From Rhodococcus sp. ARC_M6 (GTDB lineage Bacteria; Actinomycetota; Actinomycetes; Mycobacteriales; Mycobacteriaceae), in assembly GCF_022810305.1 (NCBI RefSeq), contig NZ_JALGQH010000004.1, forward strand, positions 266,690 to 330,689: a stretch of 64,000 nt of DNA, written 5' to 3'. Positions 36,861 to 45,099 of the stretch are shown here, in pieces; within the stretch, counting starts at the first letter, position 1; each line of letters starts with the position of its first letter. The translations under genes were made by a program, and so were the position numbers. The notes beneath the pieces were generated by a model. It was not told where the DNA came from. It made no database searches and saw only the letters and a program-made list of their open reading frames with translations.

Positions 36861-37412
36861 GTGGGACCGAAAACAAGTGAGGGCAGGGCTCGTCGTAGCG
36901 CCCTCGCCCTCGCGCTCGGAGCAGTGGCGGTGGGTTCGGTTGCGATTGTCGGCTGCTCCGGTGCTGTCGAAGGATCACCGAAGCCCAACGCGGCTCAGGC
37001 TGCCGACTATCAGGCAGAGGTGACGTCGTCGGTGGTCGCAGTCTCGTCGTCGAAGGCAGCTGCGGCTGCAGCCGACAACGCCCTCGCGATTTGCGAAGGG
37101 ATGGTGGCCCGATCGAAGGAAGACGTATCTACGTTCAACGCGTATATCGATGCCAATAACAACGATGCTTCCGACGTCAAGGCCAAAGGGCGCGCCGCGG
37201 TTTCTTCGGCCGACGAGATGGCGTCGTGGCTCGATGAGGTTGCCGGAGACCTTCCATCGGTGCTGTCCGGACTCTTCTCGGACCTTGCGGACAGCTTGAG
37301 TGAAACGGCCCGCGTCGTCGAACGTGACCACACGGCCTCTGAAATCAACTCAATCACCGATACAAATAATTCGATTCGAGATTCGATCCGCAGCGAATGT
37401 GGAGCCCTGTGA
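36861..37412 (+). CDS. Helical lipoprotein
   Basis: A 183-residue protein. After a charged start (VGPKTSEGRARRSAL) comes a hydrophobic signal and lipobox (VAIVGCSG). The mature part is Ala/Ser-rich and predicted helical (SSKAAAAAADNALAICEGMV), with one further Cys pair candidate (ICEGM, SECGAL). No family is recognised; mycobacteria have an envelope protein of unknown function in the same position. GTG start with GGGAGG upstream. Confidence 0.8.
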   Translation: MGPKTSEGRARRSALALALGAVAVGSVAIVGCSGAVEGSPKPNAAQAADYQAEVTSSVVAVSSSKAAAAAADNALAICEGMVARSKEDVSTFNAYIDANNNDASDVKAKGRAAVSSADEMASWLDEVAGDLPSVLSGLFSDLADSLSETARVVERDHTASEINSITDTNNSIRDSIRSECGAL

Positions 37413-37589
37413 CCTGCGTAAATTCGAAGGCGTAAGGTTCCGAGAGCGTCAGGAGGCGCAGATTGGCAAAAGTTTTCGGCGTGGTCGGCTTGCGCTAACG
37501 CCTCCGACCCTGTTCGCTTTCCCTAACCGAACAACAAACGTTAGGTGTGCGGGGACTCCGCACGCCATCAACAAAAGGAGGACCTCACC

Positions 37590-38015
37590 GTGGTCGCCGC
37601 GGCGGATGCCCAGAACTACGCTCAGAAACTAGGGATTACTGCCGACATGGTGGTGCAGGAACTGGGCTGGGACGAGGATACCGACGACGGCATTCGTGCC
37701 TCGGTTGAGGAAACCATCGGCGGGGAAATGCTCGACGAGGACTCGGACGAGGTCATCGATGTCGTGCTGCTGTGGTGGCGCGACGAGGACGGAGACCTTG
37801 TCGACGCCCTGATGGATGCCATCGGTCCTCTCGCAGACGAAGGTTTTGTCTGGATTCTCACACCCAAGACAGGCCTCGACGGTCACGTCGAGCCCAGTGA
37901 GATCGCTGAATCTGCACCTACAGCCGGTTTGACTCAGACTTCGGCCGCGAACCTCGGTGATTGGTCGGCCAGCCGACTAGTTCAACCGAAGGCTCGTCCG
38001 GCCGGCAAGCGCTGA
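37590..38015 (+). CDS. DUF3052 family protein
   Basis: A 141-residue very acidic protein (YAQKLGITADMVVQELGWDE; EDSDEVIDVVLLWWRDEDGD) of a family restricted to actinobacteria. The start is GTG 37590, 7 nt after AAAGGAGG. A C-terminal RLVQPKARPAGKR tail is basic. The order DUF3052-ahpE is conserved in mycobacteria. Function unknown. Confidence 0.9.
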   Translation: MVAAADAQNYAQKLGITADMVVQELGWDEDTDDGIRASVEETIGGEMLDEDSDEVIDVVLLWWRDEDGDLVDALMDAIGPLADEGFVWILTPKTGLDGHVEPSEIAESAPTAGLTQTSAANLGDWSASRLVQPKARPAGKR

Positions 38016-38040
38016 CCAGGACTTCTTCTGTAAGCAGTAG

Positions 38041-38078
38041 TGCATCGGACGGCGCAAGCGCGGCGTCCGATGCATTTT
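38041..38078 (+). terminator. Intrinsic terminator between DUF3052 and ahpE
   Basis: An 11-bp perfect stem, TGCATCGGACG (38041-38051) with CGTCCGATGCA (38064-38074), followed by TTTTC. Confidence 0.8.
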
Positions 38079-38150
38079 CAGTTTCCAGCGCATTTTCAGT
38101 TTCTGAGGCACCGTCAGTTTCCGATGCACTGTCCAGTTAAGGAATCGCTC

Positions 38151-38615
38151 ATGCCTATCGAAGTTGGTGCCCAGGCACCGGAATTCACGTTGAAGGATCA
38201 GAACAACCAGGAAGTCTCACTTTCCGACTTCCGTGGCAAGAAGAACGTTCTGCTCGTCTTCTACCCGCTGGCCTTCACCGGCACCTGCCAGGGTGAGCTC
38301 TGCAAGGTTCGTGACGAACTACCCACGTTCGAAAACGACGACACTGCAATCCTGGCCATCTCTGTCGGTGCTTCGCCGACGCACAAGATCTGGTCGGCCG
38401 AGCAGGGCTACACCTTCCCGTTGCTGGCTGATTTCTGGCCGCACGGTGACGTTGCGCAGAAGTACGGCGTGTTCAACGACAAGTTGGGCTTCGCGAACCG
38501 TGGAACATTTGTCATCGACAAAGACGGCATCGTCCGCTTCGCTGAGATGAATGGTCCCGGAGAGGCCCGTGACCACGGGCTTTGGGCAAACGCCATCGCT
38601 GCGTTAGAGTCTTAG
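38151..38615 (+). CDS. ahpE: Peroxiredoxin AhpE
   Basis: A 154-residue peroxiredoxin: peroxidatic Cys46 in PLAFTGTCQGE, then ISVGASPTHKIWSAEQG and FANRGTFVIDKDG. Mycobacterial AhpE is a 1-Cys enzyme; this one has an extra Cys51 (CQGELC), the i+5 spacing of the resolving cysteine in BCP-type peroxiredoxins. It reduces hydroperoxides and peroxynitrite with thiol or mycoredoxin electrons. ATG 38151 has AAGGAAT upstream. The leader 38072-38130 contains imperfect repeats of GCATTTTCAGTTTCC. Confidence 0.94.
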   Translation: MPIEVGAQAPEFTLKDQNNQEVSLSDFRGKKNVLLVFYPLAFTGTCQGELCKVRDELPTFENDDTAILAISVGASPTHKIWSAEQGYTFPLLADFWPHGDVAQKYGVFNDKLGFANRGTFVIDKDGIVRFAEMNGPGEARDHGLWANAIAALES

Positions 38616-38647
38616 AGCACTCCCGGTGAGGTTCTCGCCGGGAGTTC

Positions 38648-38719
38648 GGGCGTGTAGCTCAGTGGTAGAGCTCTGGTTTTACACACCAGCGGTCGGGGGT
38701 TCGAAACCCTCCGCGCCCA
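38648..38719 (+). tRNA. tRNA-Val(TAC)
   Basis: A 72-nt cloverleaf: acceptor GGGCGTG/CGCGCCC, discriminator A, T arm GGGGG-TTCGAAA-CCCTC, anticodon TAC in GGTTTTACACACC. It follows ahpE by 32 nt and could be co-transcribed. Confidence 0.95.
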
Positions 38720-38730
38720 CCGAAGGACGA

Positions 38731-38769
38731 AGCCCCGGCCCGCATGTACATGCGGGCCGGGGCTTTTTC
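38731..38769 (+). terminator. Intrinsic terminator of tRNA-Val
   Basis: A 34-nt perfect palindrome beginning AGCCCCGGCCCGCATG and centred on TACA/TGTA, then TTTTTC. Confidence 0.95.
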
Positions 38770-38824
38770 TATGCCCGATTGGCGGCAACTTCTCGCATTC
38801 TGCCCACATCAGTCTTCGCTCAAC

Positions 38825-38846
38825 GGCCCCACCAAACGGTGGGGCC
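38825..38846 (+). terminator. Second hairpin after tRNA-Val
   Basis: GGCCCCACC-AAAC-GGTGGGGCC, 9-bp stem, then TTCTGC. A weak or backup terminator. Confidence 0.55.
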
Positions 38847-38914
38847 TTCTGCAACTCGCCCGACGTCAGTCAGATCAGCTTGGCCGGGAGTCCGACCTCT
38901 CGAACCGGAAATGC

Positions 38915-38934
38915 CACGTCCCCGCGGGGACGTG
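38915..38934. repeat. 20-bp perfect palindrome upstream of cobD
   Basis: CACGTCCCCGCGGGGACGTG, self-complementary without a loop; may be an operator or a hairpin in the cobD leader. Confidence 0.8.
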
Positions 38935-38971
38935 TGGACGGACTGCCGTTCGACCAACGCGCTGACTCAGG

Positions 38972-39001
38972 GTGGCACTTGATAGAACTATCAAGTGCCA
39001 C
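38972..39001. promoter_or_regulatory. 30-bp palindrome covering the cobD start codon
   Basis: GTGGCACTTGATAG-AA-CTATCAAGTGCCAC has 14-bp perfect arms. The proposed cobD GTG (38995-38997) lies in the right arm. In RNA the stem would bury the start codon; in DNA it has the form of a repressor operator. Confidence 0.7.
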
Positions 39002-39996
39002 GCCCATCGAATTGTTCTCCGTCCACTGCACGCGCAGTCGGCCTGCTACTCGGCTTTGCCGCCGACCGTTGCTTCGCGGACCCGGCACGATTTCACCCCG
39101 TCGCCGGTTTCGGGACGAGCGCTGCTGCGCTCCAGCAGGTTTTGTACCGCGACAACAAGATCGCCGGAGTTGCCCACGTCGCGGTGCTGATTTCCGGGGT
39201 TGCGGCGCTGGGCACCGTGAGCAGTCGAGTAGCGGTTCGAGCTGGGTGGCTTGCAGAGGTGGGCGTGACGGCAGCGGCAACGTGGGCCGTGCTGGGCGGG
39301 ACGTCGCTCGCCCGCACCGGGAACGACATGGCGGTCCGGCTGGAGACCTCGCGTACGACTGGCGACCTCACCGCTGCGCGTGAGCTACTTCCGTCGCTGT
39401 GCGGTCGCGATCCGTCGGTACTCGACGAGGAAGGGCTCACGAGAGCGGCACTCGAATCCGTCGCCGAGAACACCTCCGACGCCACAGTCGGCGCATTGTT
39501 CTGGGGTGCTGTCGCGGGAGTTCCGGGCCTGTTTGTCTACCGTGCTGCAAACACCCTCGACGCGATGATCGGCTATCGGTCGGAGAAGTATCGAAACTTC
39601 GGGTGGGCTGCCGCGAGGTTCGATGATCTGGTGAACATCGTGCCGGCCCGGTTGACGGGCGTCCTCACAGTCGGGTCGGCGCCGCTGGTCGGAGGTTCGT
39701 CAAGAGAGTCGCTGGAGGCGTGGAGGCGTGACGCGTCCGCGCATCCGAGTCCCAATGCCGGTGTTGCCGAAGCCAGCGCGGCAGGTGCTTTGGGGATTTC
39801 GCTCGGGGGGCGTACCCAATACGCGCATGGCGTCGAGCAACGCCCGGTACTCGGAAACGGGCCAGCCCCGACGCCGACGGATTTACGTCGGGCATCGAGG
39901 CTGTCCTCGGTGGTTCAGATCGGTGCGGCGGCAGTGTCAGCGGGCATTGCCGTAGCGATCGGCAAGTCTGGCTTCCTTCGCCGTTCGCGGTACTGA
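38995..39996 (+). CDS. cobD: Adenosylcobinamide-phosphate synthase CobD/CbiB
   Basis: A 333-residue membrane protein of the CobD family: GLLLGFAADRCFADPARFHP, DLTAARELLPSLCGRD, SVAENTSDATVGALFWGAVA and the DAMIGYRSEKYRNFGWAAAR loop. It attaches aminopropanol phosphate to adenosylcobyric acid in B12 synthesis. GTG 38995 is the best start near the conserved N-terminus; GTG 38972 and others lie in the palindrome. Its 3' end overlaps the convergent SURF1 gene by 60 nt. cobC lies 2.1 kb downstream. Confidence 0.92.
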   Translation: MPRPSNCSPSTARAVGLLLGFAADRCFADPARFHPVAGFGTSAAALQQVLYRDNKIAGVAHVAVLISGVAALGTVSSRVAVRAGWLAEVGVTAAATWAVLGGTSLARTGNDMAVRLETSRTTGDLTAARELLPSLCGRDPSVLDEEGLTRAALESVAENTSDATVGALFWGAVAGVPGLFVYRAANTLDAMIGYRSEKYRNFGWAAARFDDLVNIVPARLTGVLTVGSAPLVGGSSRESLEAWRRDASAHPSPNAGVAEASAAGALGISLGGRTQYAHGVEQRPVLGNGPAPTPTDLRRASRLSSVVQIGAAAVSAGIAVAIGKSGFLRRSRY

Positions 39997-40857
39997 CACG
40001 GGCTCGGGTTTGCGGAGCCGACTGCTTCGGGCCGGTGCTGGCGTTGCTTCGGGGGTCGAGTCGTCGGGAGTTGTCCCGGCTGTCACATCGTCGGGAGTTG
40101 TCCCGGCCTCGGCCAGTGCCTTCTCCTTGCGGCGCTCACGCCATTCGGCCCGAATGAAGTAGGCGAGTCCGAGCGGCGCCATGATGCCGAACGCGAGCCA
40201 CTGGAAACCGTAGGAAAGGTACGGACCGGCGTCGAGCTGGGGGAGCGGAATCGTACCCAGGCCACCCGGCTGATCGGGTTCGAGCTGGATGTACGCGTCG
40301 ACGAGGTCGGTGCCGATGAACTCGCCGATCGGTCGGGCATCGATCGAGTAGACCTGTTTCGCTCCGTCTTCGACCATCGGAACTCGGCCGGGCGCTGTGC
40401 CTTCGGAGAGACGAACACGACCGTTCAAGGTGACGGGATCGGTCGGCGGGGCCGCGATCGGAGGTGCCTCGGCGCCGTTGATCGGGCGTACATAGCCGCG
40501 ATTGACCAGGATGGTTCGGCCGTCGTCGAGGAGGAACGGTGTCAGTACCTCGTACGACGGGGCGCCCTCGATGGACTGGAGGCGGACGAGGATATCGGCA
40601 TCGGGTTGGTATGACCCGGTGGCCGTGATGTTTCGCCACTCGTCGTCGGGAGCGATGGTTCCGTCGGCAATGACCTCGCCGACGGGCACTGTCCCCGCGT
40701 TGATGGAATTGGAGATCAGATCATTGCGATGCTCGGTCGAGGTGTTCTTGCCGAGTTGCCACGGCGCCAGCACCGTGAAGCAGAGGTAAGCGAAGATGCC
40801 GACCACAGCTGCCAGTACCAACCAACCGGGCCGCAACATGAATTTGAGTCTTCGCAC
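39937..40857 (-). CDS. SURF1 family protein (cytochrome oxidase assembly)
   Basis: A 306-residue protein with the SURF1 plan: an N-terminal transmembrane helix (WLVLAAVVGIFAYLCFTVLA) then PWQLGKN, a large extracytoplasmic beta domain (ATGSYQPDADILVRLQSIEG; LVNRGYVRP), a second helix (FQWLAFGIMAPLGLAYFI), and a charged cytosolic tail of 70 residues with two TTPDD repeats. It assists insertion of haem a into subunit I of aa3 oxidase. Start GTG 40857. Overlaps cobD at the 3' end. Confidence 0.9.
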   Translation of the reverse strand: MRRLKFMLRPGWLVLAAVVGIFAYLCFTVLAPWQLGKNTSTEHRNDLISNSINAGTVPVGEVIADGTIAPDDEWRNITATGSYQPDADILVRLQSIEGAPSYEVLTPFLLDDGRTILVNRGYVRPINGAEAPPIAAPPTDPVTLNGRVRLSEGTAPGRVPMVEDGAKQVYSIDARPIGEFIGTDLVDAYIQLEPDQPGGLGTIPLPQLDAGPYLSYGFQWLAFGIMAPLGLAYFIRAEWRERRKEKALAEAGTTPDDVTAGTTPDDSTPEATPAPARSSRLRKPEPVSVPRTAKEARLADRYGNAR

Positions 40858-40906
40858 GACTACTACGGTATCCGTTCTCGTGTGATGAGTGAATTCGCTC
40901 CGGCGA

Positions 40907-41380
40907 TTACAGCCGTTCTCGGATCCAGACCAGGATGTCGGGAATCGCCGCTTCGATCTGATCTCGGACCAATTCGAAGCCGTCGAAGTCGCCGTAGTAG
41001 GGGTCCGGCACCGAACTCCCGTCCGCGTCGCGGTCGAAGGAACGCAGGAGGCGCCTTCGCTCGGTTGGGACGCCGAGATGCGCAAGCTCACGATCGTGGC
41101 CGGTGTCGAGGGGGATGACGAGGTCTGCCGACAGGTGGTCAGTATTTACCTGGGCTGCACTGTGGCCTGTTGGGTACAACGCTGTGCGGAGCACGATGTT
41201 GGTGCGCTCGTCAGCTTCTTTGCCGCTGTGCCAGTTCTCGATCCCGGCGCTGCTCACACGGACCCGATCGTCGAGTCCTTGGCGCTGCAGATGTCCGAGA
41301 AGGATCTTCTCCGCCATCGGCGAGCGGCAGATGTTTCCGGTGCACACAAAGGTGACGTGGAGGGCTTCAGACGCGGCCAT
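40907..41380 (-). CDS. ptpA: Low-molecular-weight protein tyrosine phosphatase
   Basis: A 157-residue LMW-PTP: P-loop CTGNICRSPMAEK near the N-terminus and the general acid in PDPYYGDFDG. ATG 41380 has GGGAGG 8 nt upstream; the longer frame has no site. It overlaps the HAD gene by 14 nt. In M. tuberculosis PtpA is secreted and acts on host proteins; in a rhodococcus a role in bacterial phosphotyrosine signalling is the better guess. Confidence 0.95.
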   Translation of the reverse strand: MAASEALHVTFVCTGNICRSPMAEKILLGHLQRQGLDDRVRVSSAGIENWHSGKEADERTNIVLRTALYPTGHSAAQVNTDHLSADLVIPLDTGHDRELAHLGVPTERRRLLRSFDRDADGSSVPDPYYGDFDGFELVRDQIEAAIPDILVWIRERL

Positions 41381-42050
41381 CGAGGAGTCCTCCCAATTCG
41401 GATGTCGACGCGACGGAGCAGTGAGCGCCGTGGGCTTCGGATGTGCTGCCGTAACCCCATTCGACAAACAGCGCGGGAATTCCGAACTTGGCTGCGCCGA
41501 GAACATCGTGGTCTCGATCGCCGATCATCAGGACGTCCGGGGTGCCGCCGTCGGCCGCTGCCACCGGGGTGAGTCCGAGTGAGGTCAGTGAGTGCGCAAT
41601 CACATCAGGCTTGGCCCGACGGACGCCGTCGTTGCTCGCGCCGCCGATGAACTCGAAGTGCTCGGCGAGTCCGAAATGCTCGAGGATGCGGACGGCAAAC
41701 CGCTCGGACTTCGATGTCGCGACGCCCAGGCGAGTCCCGTTGGCCTTGGCACGCGCAAGGACCTCGTCCATACCGTCGAATACGGAATTCTCACTCCAGC
41801 CGATGGCGTCGTAGCGCTCGATGTACGTGTTGATTGCCGTCTCTACCTCGGTATTTGTCATTCCCAGCGACCGAAATGTATCGATCATCGGTGGCCCGAT
41901 GACGGCGGCCAGCATTTCCTCCGTCGGCTCCGGGTGTCCGACGGCAGCGAGGGCGTGCCGAAATCCGGCGTGAATGCCGGGCGCCGAGTCGGTGATGGTG
42001 CCGTCGAGATCGAAGAGAACTACGGGGAAGGCGTCGAGAGTTTGAGTCAC
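41367..42050 (-). CDS. HAD-superfamily hydrolase (Gph/PtkA-like)
   Basis: A 227-residue HAD protein: motif I VVLFDLDGTITDSA, motif II GVATSKS, motif III and IV around KPDVIAHSL and MIGDRDHDVLGA. The mycobacterial protein in this position (PtkA) was reported as a tyrosine kinase acting on PtpA, but the sequence is that of a phosphoglycolate-phosphatase-type hydrolase. Divergent from cobC with 56 nt between starts. Co-transcribed with ptpA. Confidence 0.9.
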   Translation of the reverse strand: MTQTLDAFPVVLFDLDGTITDSAPGIHAGFRHALAAVGHPEPTEEMLAAVIGPPMIDTFRSLGMTNTEVETAINTYIERYDAIGWSENSVFDGMDEVLARAKANGTRLGVATSKSERFAVRILEHFGLAEHFEFIGGASNDGVRRAKPDVIAHSLTSLGLTPVAAADGGTPDVLMIGDRDHDVLGAAKFGIPALFVEWGYGSTSEAHGAHCSVASTSELGGLLDGRV

Positions 42051-42106
42051 AGAAGGTCATTGTCCCCGACTGAGCGAGCGGTGTCCGCGCCCGTAGGCTT
42101 TGGTGC

Positions 42107-43141
42107 GTGAGTATCGGAACGGGCAACTTGGACAGTCTGCGTCATCACGGGGACGTCGACGCTGCGCCGGGTCTCCTCGATTTTGCCGTCAACGTTCAGG
42201 GTGAGGGTCCGCCGGCTTGGCTGCGGGAACGTCTTGCCGGCGAGCTGTCGACGCTCGGTTCGTACCCGTCGGCGACGGCGGAATTGCGGGCTCGAGAAAC
42301 GGTTGCGGCGCGGCACGGGCGTCGCGTGGACGAGGTGTTGTTGCTGGCTGGTGGGGCTGAGGGGTTCGCGATGTTGCCGCGGCTCGGATCGGCGTTCGCT
42401 GCCTTGATTCATCCTTCTTTCACCGAACCGGAATTGGCGTTACGGGAAGCCGGTGTGCCGGTGACGCCGGTGATTCTCGACCCTCCGTACACACTGCGAA
42501 CAGCAGTTATGCCTGATGAAGCGGATCTTGTGGTGGTGGGAAACCCAACAAATCCGACCTCGGTACTGCATCCGAAAGCGGACGTCCTGGCCCTGCGTCG
42601 TCCCGGCCGGATTCTTGTGGTTGACGAGGCCTTCGGCGACGCGATACCGGGCGAAACCGAGAGCATCGCCGACTTGTCGTTGCCGGACGTGTTGGTGTTG
42701 CGCAGTCTGACCAAGACCTGGGCGCTGGCGGGATTGCGCTGCGGATACGCGCTCGGTGCACCCGACGTGCTCGAGAAACTGGCGCACGGACGCGCGCATT
42801 GGCCGCTGGGAAGCCTGCAAATCGAAGCAATCAGAGCGTGCTGCGAACCGTCGGCGGTGGCGGAGTCACAGACGAAGGCTGCCATCATCGCGGGTCAGCG
42901 CGCCGCACTGTGTGGAAAACTGCGTGCCATCGGTGTGGCTGTCCACGAACCGGCGGCAGCGCCCTTTGTTCTCATCGAGCTTCCCGACGGCGAAGCGATG
43001 CGGACTCACCTGCGGACTCGCGGTATCGCCGTGCGTCGGTGCGATACGTTTCCGGGACTCGGCCCGAATCACTTGAGACTCGCTGTCCGCCCGCCGCAAC
43101 AGGTGTCGATATTGATCGATGCAATGAAGGAGTTTCTGTGA
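42107..43141 (+). CDS. cobC: Cobalamin biosynthesis aminotransferase CobC (PLP, class I/II)
   Basis: A 344-residue PLP enzyme: [27 protein letters not shown], the PLP aspartate in [14 protein letters not shown] and the Schiff-base lysine in [18 protein letters not shown]. The family includes L-threonine-O-3-phosphate decarboxylase, which supplies aminopropanol phosphate to CobD. Start GTG 42107. Its stop overlaps the next gene (GTGA). Histidinol-phosphate aminotransferase is a less likely alternative because of the truncated N-terminus and the context. Confidence 0.88.
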   Translation: MSIGTGNLDSLRHHGDVDAAPGLLDFAVNVQGEGPPAWLRERLAGELSTLGSYPSATAELRARETVAARHGRRVDEVLLLAGGAEGFAMLPRLGSAFAALIHPSFTEPELALREAGVPVTPVILDPPYTLRTAVMPDEADLVVVGNPTNPTSVLHPKADVLALRRPGRILVVDEAFGDAIPGETESIADLSLPDVLVLRSLTKTWALAGLRCGYALGAPDVLEKLAHGRAHWPLGSLQIEAIRACCEPSAVAESQTKAAIIAGQRAALCGKLRAIGVAVHEPAAAPFVLIELPDGEAMRTHLRTRGIAVRRCDTFPGLGPNHLRLAVRPPQQVSILIDAMKEFL

Positions 43142-44268
43142 ATACGACACTTGCCGACGTCATCGCGGCCCTCGAAGCGGCCTATCCCACAGTTCTGGCT
43201 GAATCCTGGGATTCCGTCGGACTGGTGTGCGGGGATCCGGCAGATTCCGTGAGCCGAGTCGTCTTCGCCGTCGATCCGACTGAAGCCGTGGTCGACGACG
43301 CCATTGCTTCGGGTGCCGATCTGTTGGTCGTGCATCATCCGCTGCTTCTGCGCGGGGTGGATACCGTCGGCGCGCACACGCCGAAGGGCGCACTGGTGCA
43401 CAAGCTGATCAAGGCGGGATGCGCGTTGTTCTCCGCGCATACGAATGCAGATTCGGCAGATCCCGGAGTTTCCGACGCTCTCGCTGACGCTCTCGGACTG
43501 AAGGTATTGCGTCCGATCGAACCGAAACCGTCTGCGCCGCTTGACAAGTGGGTGGTGATGGTGCCGGCCGGTAACACCGCCGCTGTACGGGAAGCGCTGT
43601 TCGTGGCCGGCGCCGGCCGGATCGGTGACTACAGCAAGTGCAGTTGGACGGTGACGGGCACCGGCCAGTTCGTTCCCGGAGACGGGGCGAATCCGGCGAT
43701 CGGCAGCGTCGGTGCGATCGAGGAGGTAAGCGAAGATCGTGTCGAGGTCATCGCGGCGCGAAACAAGCGCGGGGCCGTGCTCGAGGCATTGCGCACGGCG
43801 CACCCGTACGAGGAACCGGCCTTCGATGTATTCGAACTCGCCGCCTTCCCGAGTTCATTGGGTTTGGGCCGCATAGGTGAGCTTCCGCACCCCGAAACTC
43901 TGCGTGAGTTCACCGCGCGTGTCGCCAAGGCATTGCCGTCGACGGAATGGGGCGTCCGCGCAGCGGGTGACCCCGACGCGATGGTGCGCACCGTCGCTGT
44001 CTGCGGCGGTTCCGGAGATTCGTATCTCGCGACGGTGTCGGCATTGGGCGTCGACGTGTATGTGACGTCCGACCTGCGGCATCACCCCGCCGACGAGCAT
44101 CTGCGGGCTGGGGGACCGGCCTTGGTCGACGTCGCGCACTGGGCCAGCGAGTTTCCGTGGTGCGGCCAGGCAAAGTCGGTGGTCGACGCCGCCTTCGGGT
44201 CCGTTCCCGGATGGGAGAGTCGGGTATCGACAATTCGCACGGATCCGTGGTGCCTGAGTGCGTCGTAG
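43138..44268 (+). CDS. NIF3/DUF34 family protein with PII-like insert
   Basis: A 376-residue protein starting at the GTG that overlaps the cobC stop. The N-terminal NIF3 half has [15 protein letters not shown] and [14 protein letters not shown] with metal-binding histidines; residues 130-230 form the inserted PII-like domain; the C-terminal half closes the di-metal site ([28 protein letters not shown]). Members have been linked to GTP cyclohydrolase I-like and metal-chaperone roles, with no settled function. Coupled to the zinc-ribbon protein downstream. Confidence 0.9.
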   Translation: MNTTLADVIAALEAAYPTVLAESWDSVGLVCGDPADSVSRVVFAVDPTEAVVDDAIASGADLLVVHHPLLLRGVDTVGAHTPKGALVHKLIKAGCALFSAHTNADSADPGVSDALADALGLKVLRPIEPKPSAPLDKWVVMVPAGNTAAVREALFVAGAGRIGDYSKCSWTVTGTGQFVPGDGANPAIGSVGAIEEVSEDRVEVIAARNKRGAVLEALRTAHPYEEPAFDVFELAAFPSSLGLGRIGELPHPETLREFTARVAKALPSTEWGVRAAGDPDAMVRTVAVCGGSGDSYLATVSALGVDVYVTSDLRHHPADEHLRAGGPALVDVAHWASEFPWCGQAKSVVDAAFGSVPGWESRVSTIRTDPWCLSAS

Positions 44269-44361
44269 GTCGGCCCCGATCAAGGTACGGTTGCACGAAC
44301 ATTTCAACAGCAGTTTTCATGAGTCGTGCCGACCTCGGACATACAGCAGGAGTTACACAGC

Positions 44362-45099
44362 GTGAACGTCCAACCACAGGTGCAAGCCAAGCTTCTCGAC
44401 CTCGCCGGCGTGGATGCGGAGCTCACCCGGATCGCACACCGTCGCAACGCGCTTCCCGAGCAGCAGGAAGTGGACAGTCTCGAGGCTGAACGCATCAGCC
44501 GCAAGGACGCGTCGGTTTCCGTCGAGATCCAGATTGATGACATCGATCGCGACATTCGCAAGCTCGAGGGCGAGATCGACGCAGTTCGTCAGCGTGAAGA
44601 CAAAGACCGAACTCTTTTGCAGAGCGGCAGCGTGGGCGCCAAGCAGCTCACCGAACTCGAACACGAACTGGGCAGCCTCGTCCGTCGGCAGGGAATCCTG
44701 GAAGACGAGTTGCTCGAGATCATGGAACAGCGCGAGGCGCTGCAGGCAGATCACGATCACGCCGGTGCGCAGCTTTCGCAGGCAGAAGACGAGTTGGTCG
44801 ATGCGAAGCGTCGTCGCGACGATGCCGTCGCCGATCTGAACAAGGCGCAGGAGCGTTGCCTCGCGGATCGCGAACGCCTGATCGGTGAATTCCCGGCTGA
44901 TTTCCTGGCCGTGTACGAGAAGCAGCGCGCTCAAGGCGGACCGGGTGCAGCGCTCCTTCAGGCTCGCCGCTGTGGTGCGTGCCGGATCGAAATCGACCGT
45001 GCCGAGATTTCGCGCATTGCAGCTGCCCCGTCCGATTCTGTTGTCCGCTGCAACGAGTGCGGCGCAATCATGGTTCGTACCAAGGAGTCCGGTCTGTGA
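44362..45099 (+). CDS. Coiled-coil protein with C4 zinc ribbon (Rv2229c type)
   Basis: A 245-residue protein: long coiled coil (residues about 20-170, e.g. LEAERISRKDASVSVEIQID) and a C-terminal zinc ribbon RRCGACRIEIDR...VVRCNECGAIMV. GTG 44362 preceded by AGGAG gives 245 residues, the length recalled for mycobacteria. The family resembles the CT398/CdsZ group, proposed to bridge nucleic acid or secretion partners. Its stop overlaps the next start (GTGA). Confidence 0.9.
   Translation: MNVQPQVQAKLLDLAGVDAELTRIAHRRNALPEQQEVDSLEAERISRKDASVSVEIQIDDIDRDIRKLEGEIDAVRQREDKDRTLLQSGSVGAKQLTELEHELGSLVRRQGILEDELLEIMEQREALQADHDHAGAQLSQAEDELVDAKRRRDDAVADLNKAQERCLADRERLIGEFPADFLAVYEKQRAQGGPGAALLQARRCGACRIEIDRAEISRIAAAPSDSVVRCNECGAIMVRTKESGL

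Noticed and set aside
38612..38854. 80-codon minus-strand frame over tRNA-Val and its terminator
   Set aside because: The VSNPRPLVCKTRALPLSYTP-type product is the usual artefact of reading a tRNA gene backwards.
38720..38994. Cobalamin riboswitch upstream of cobD
   Set aside because: No B12-box-like conserved core was seen; only simple hairpins and palindromes are present.
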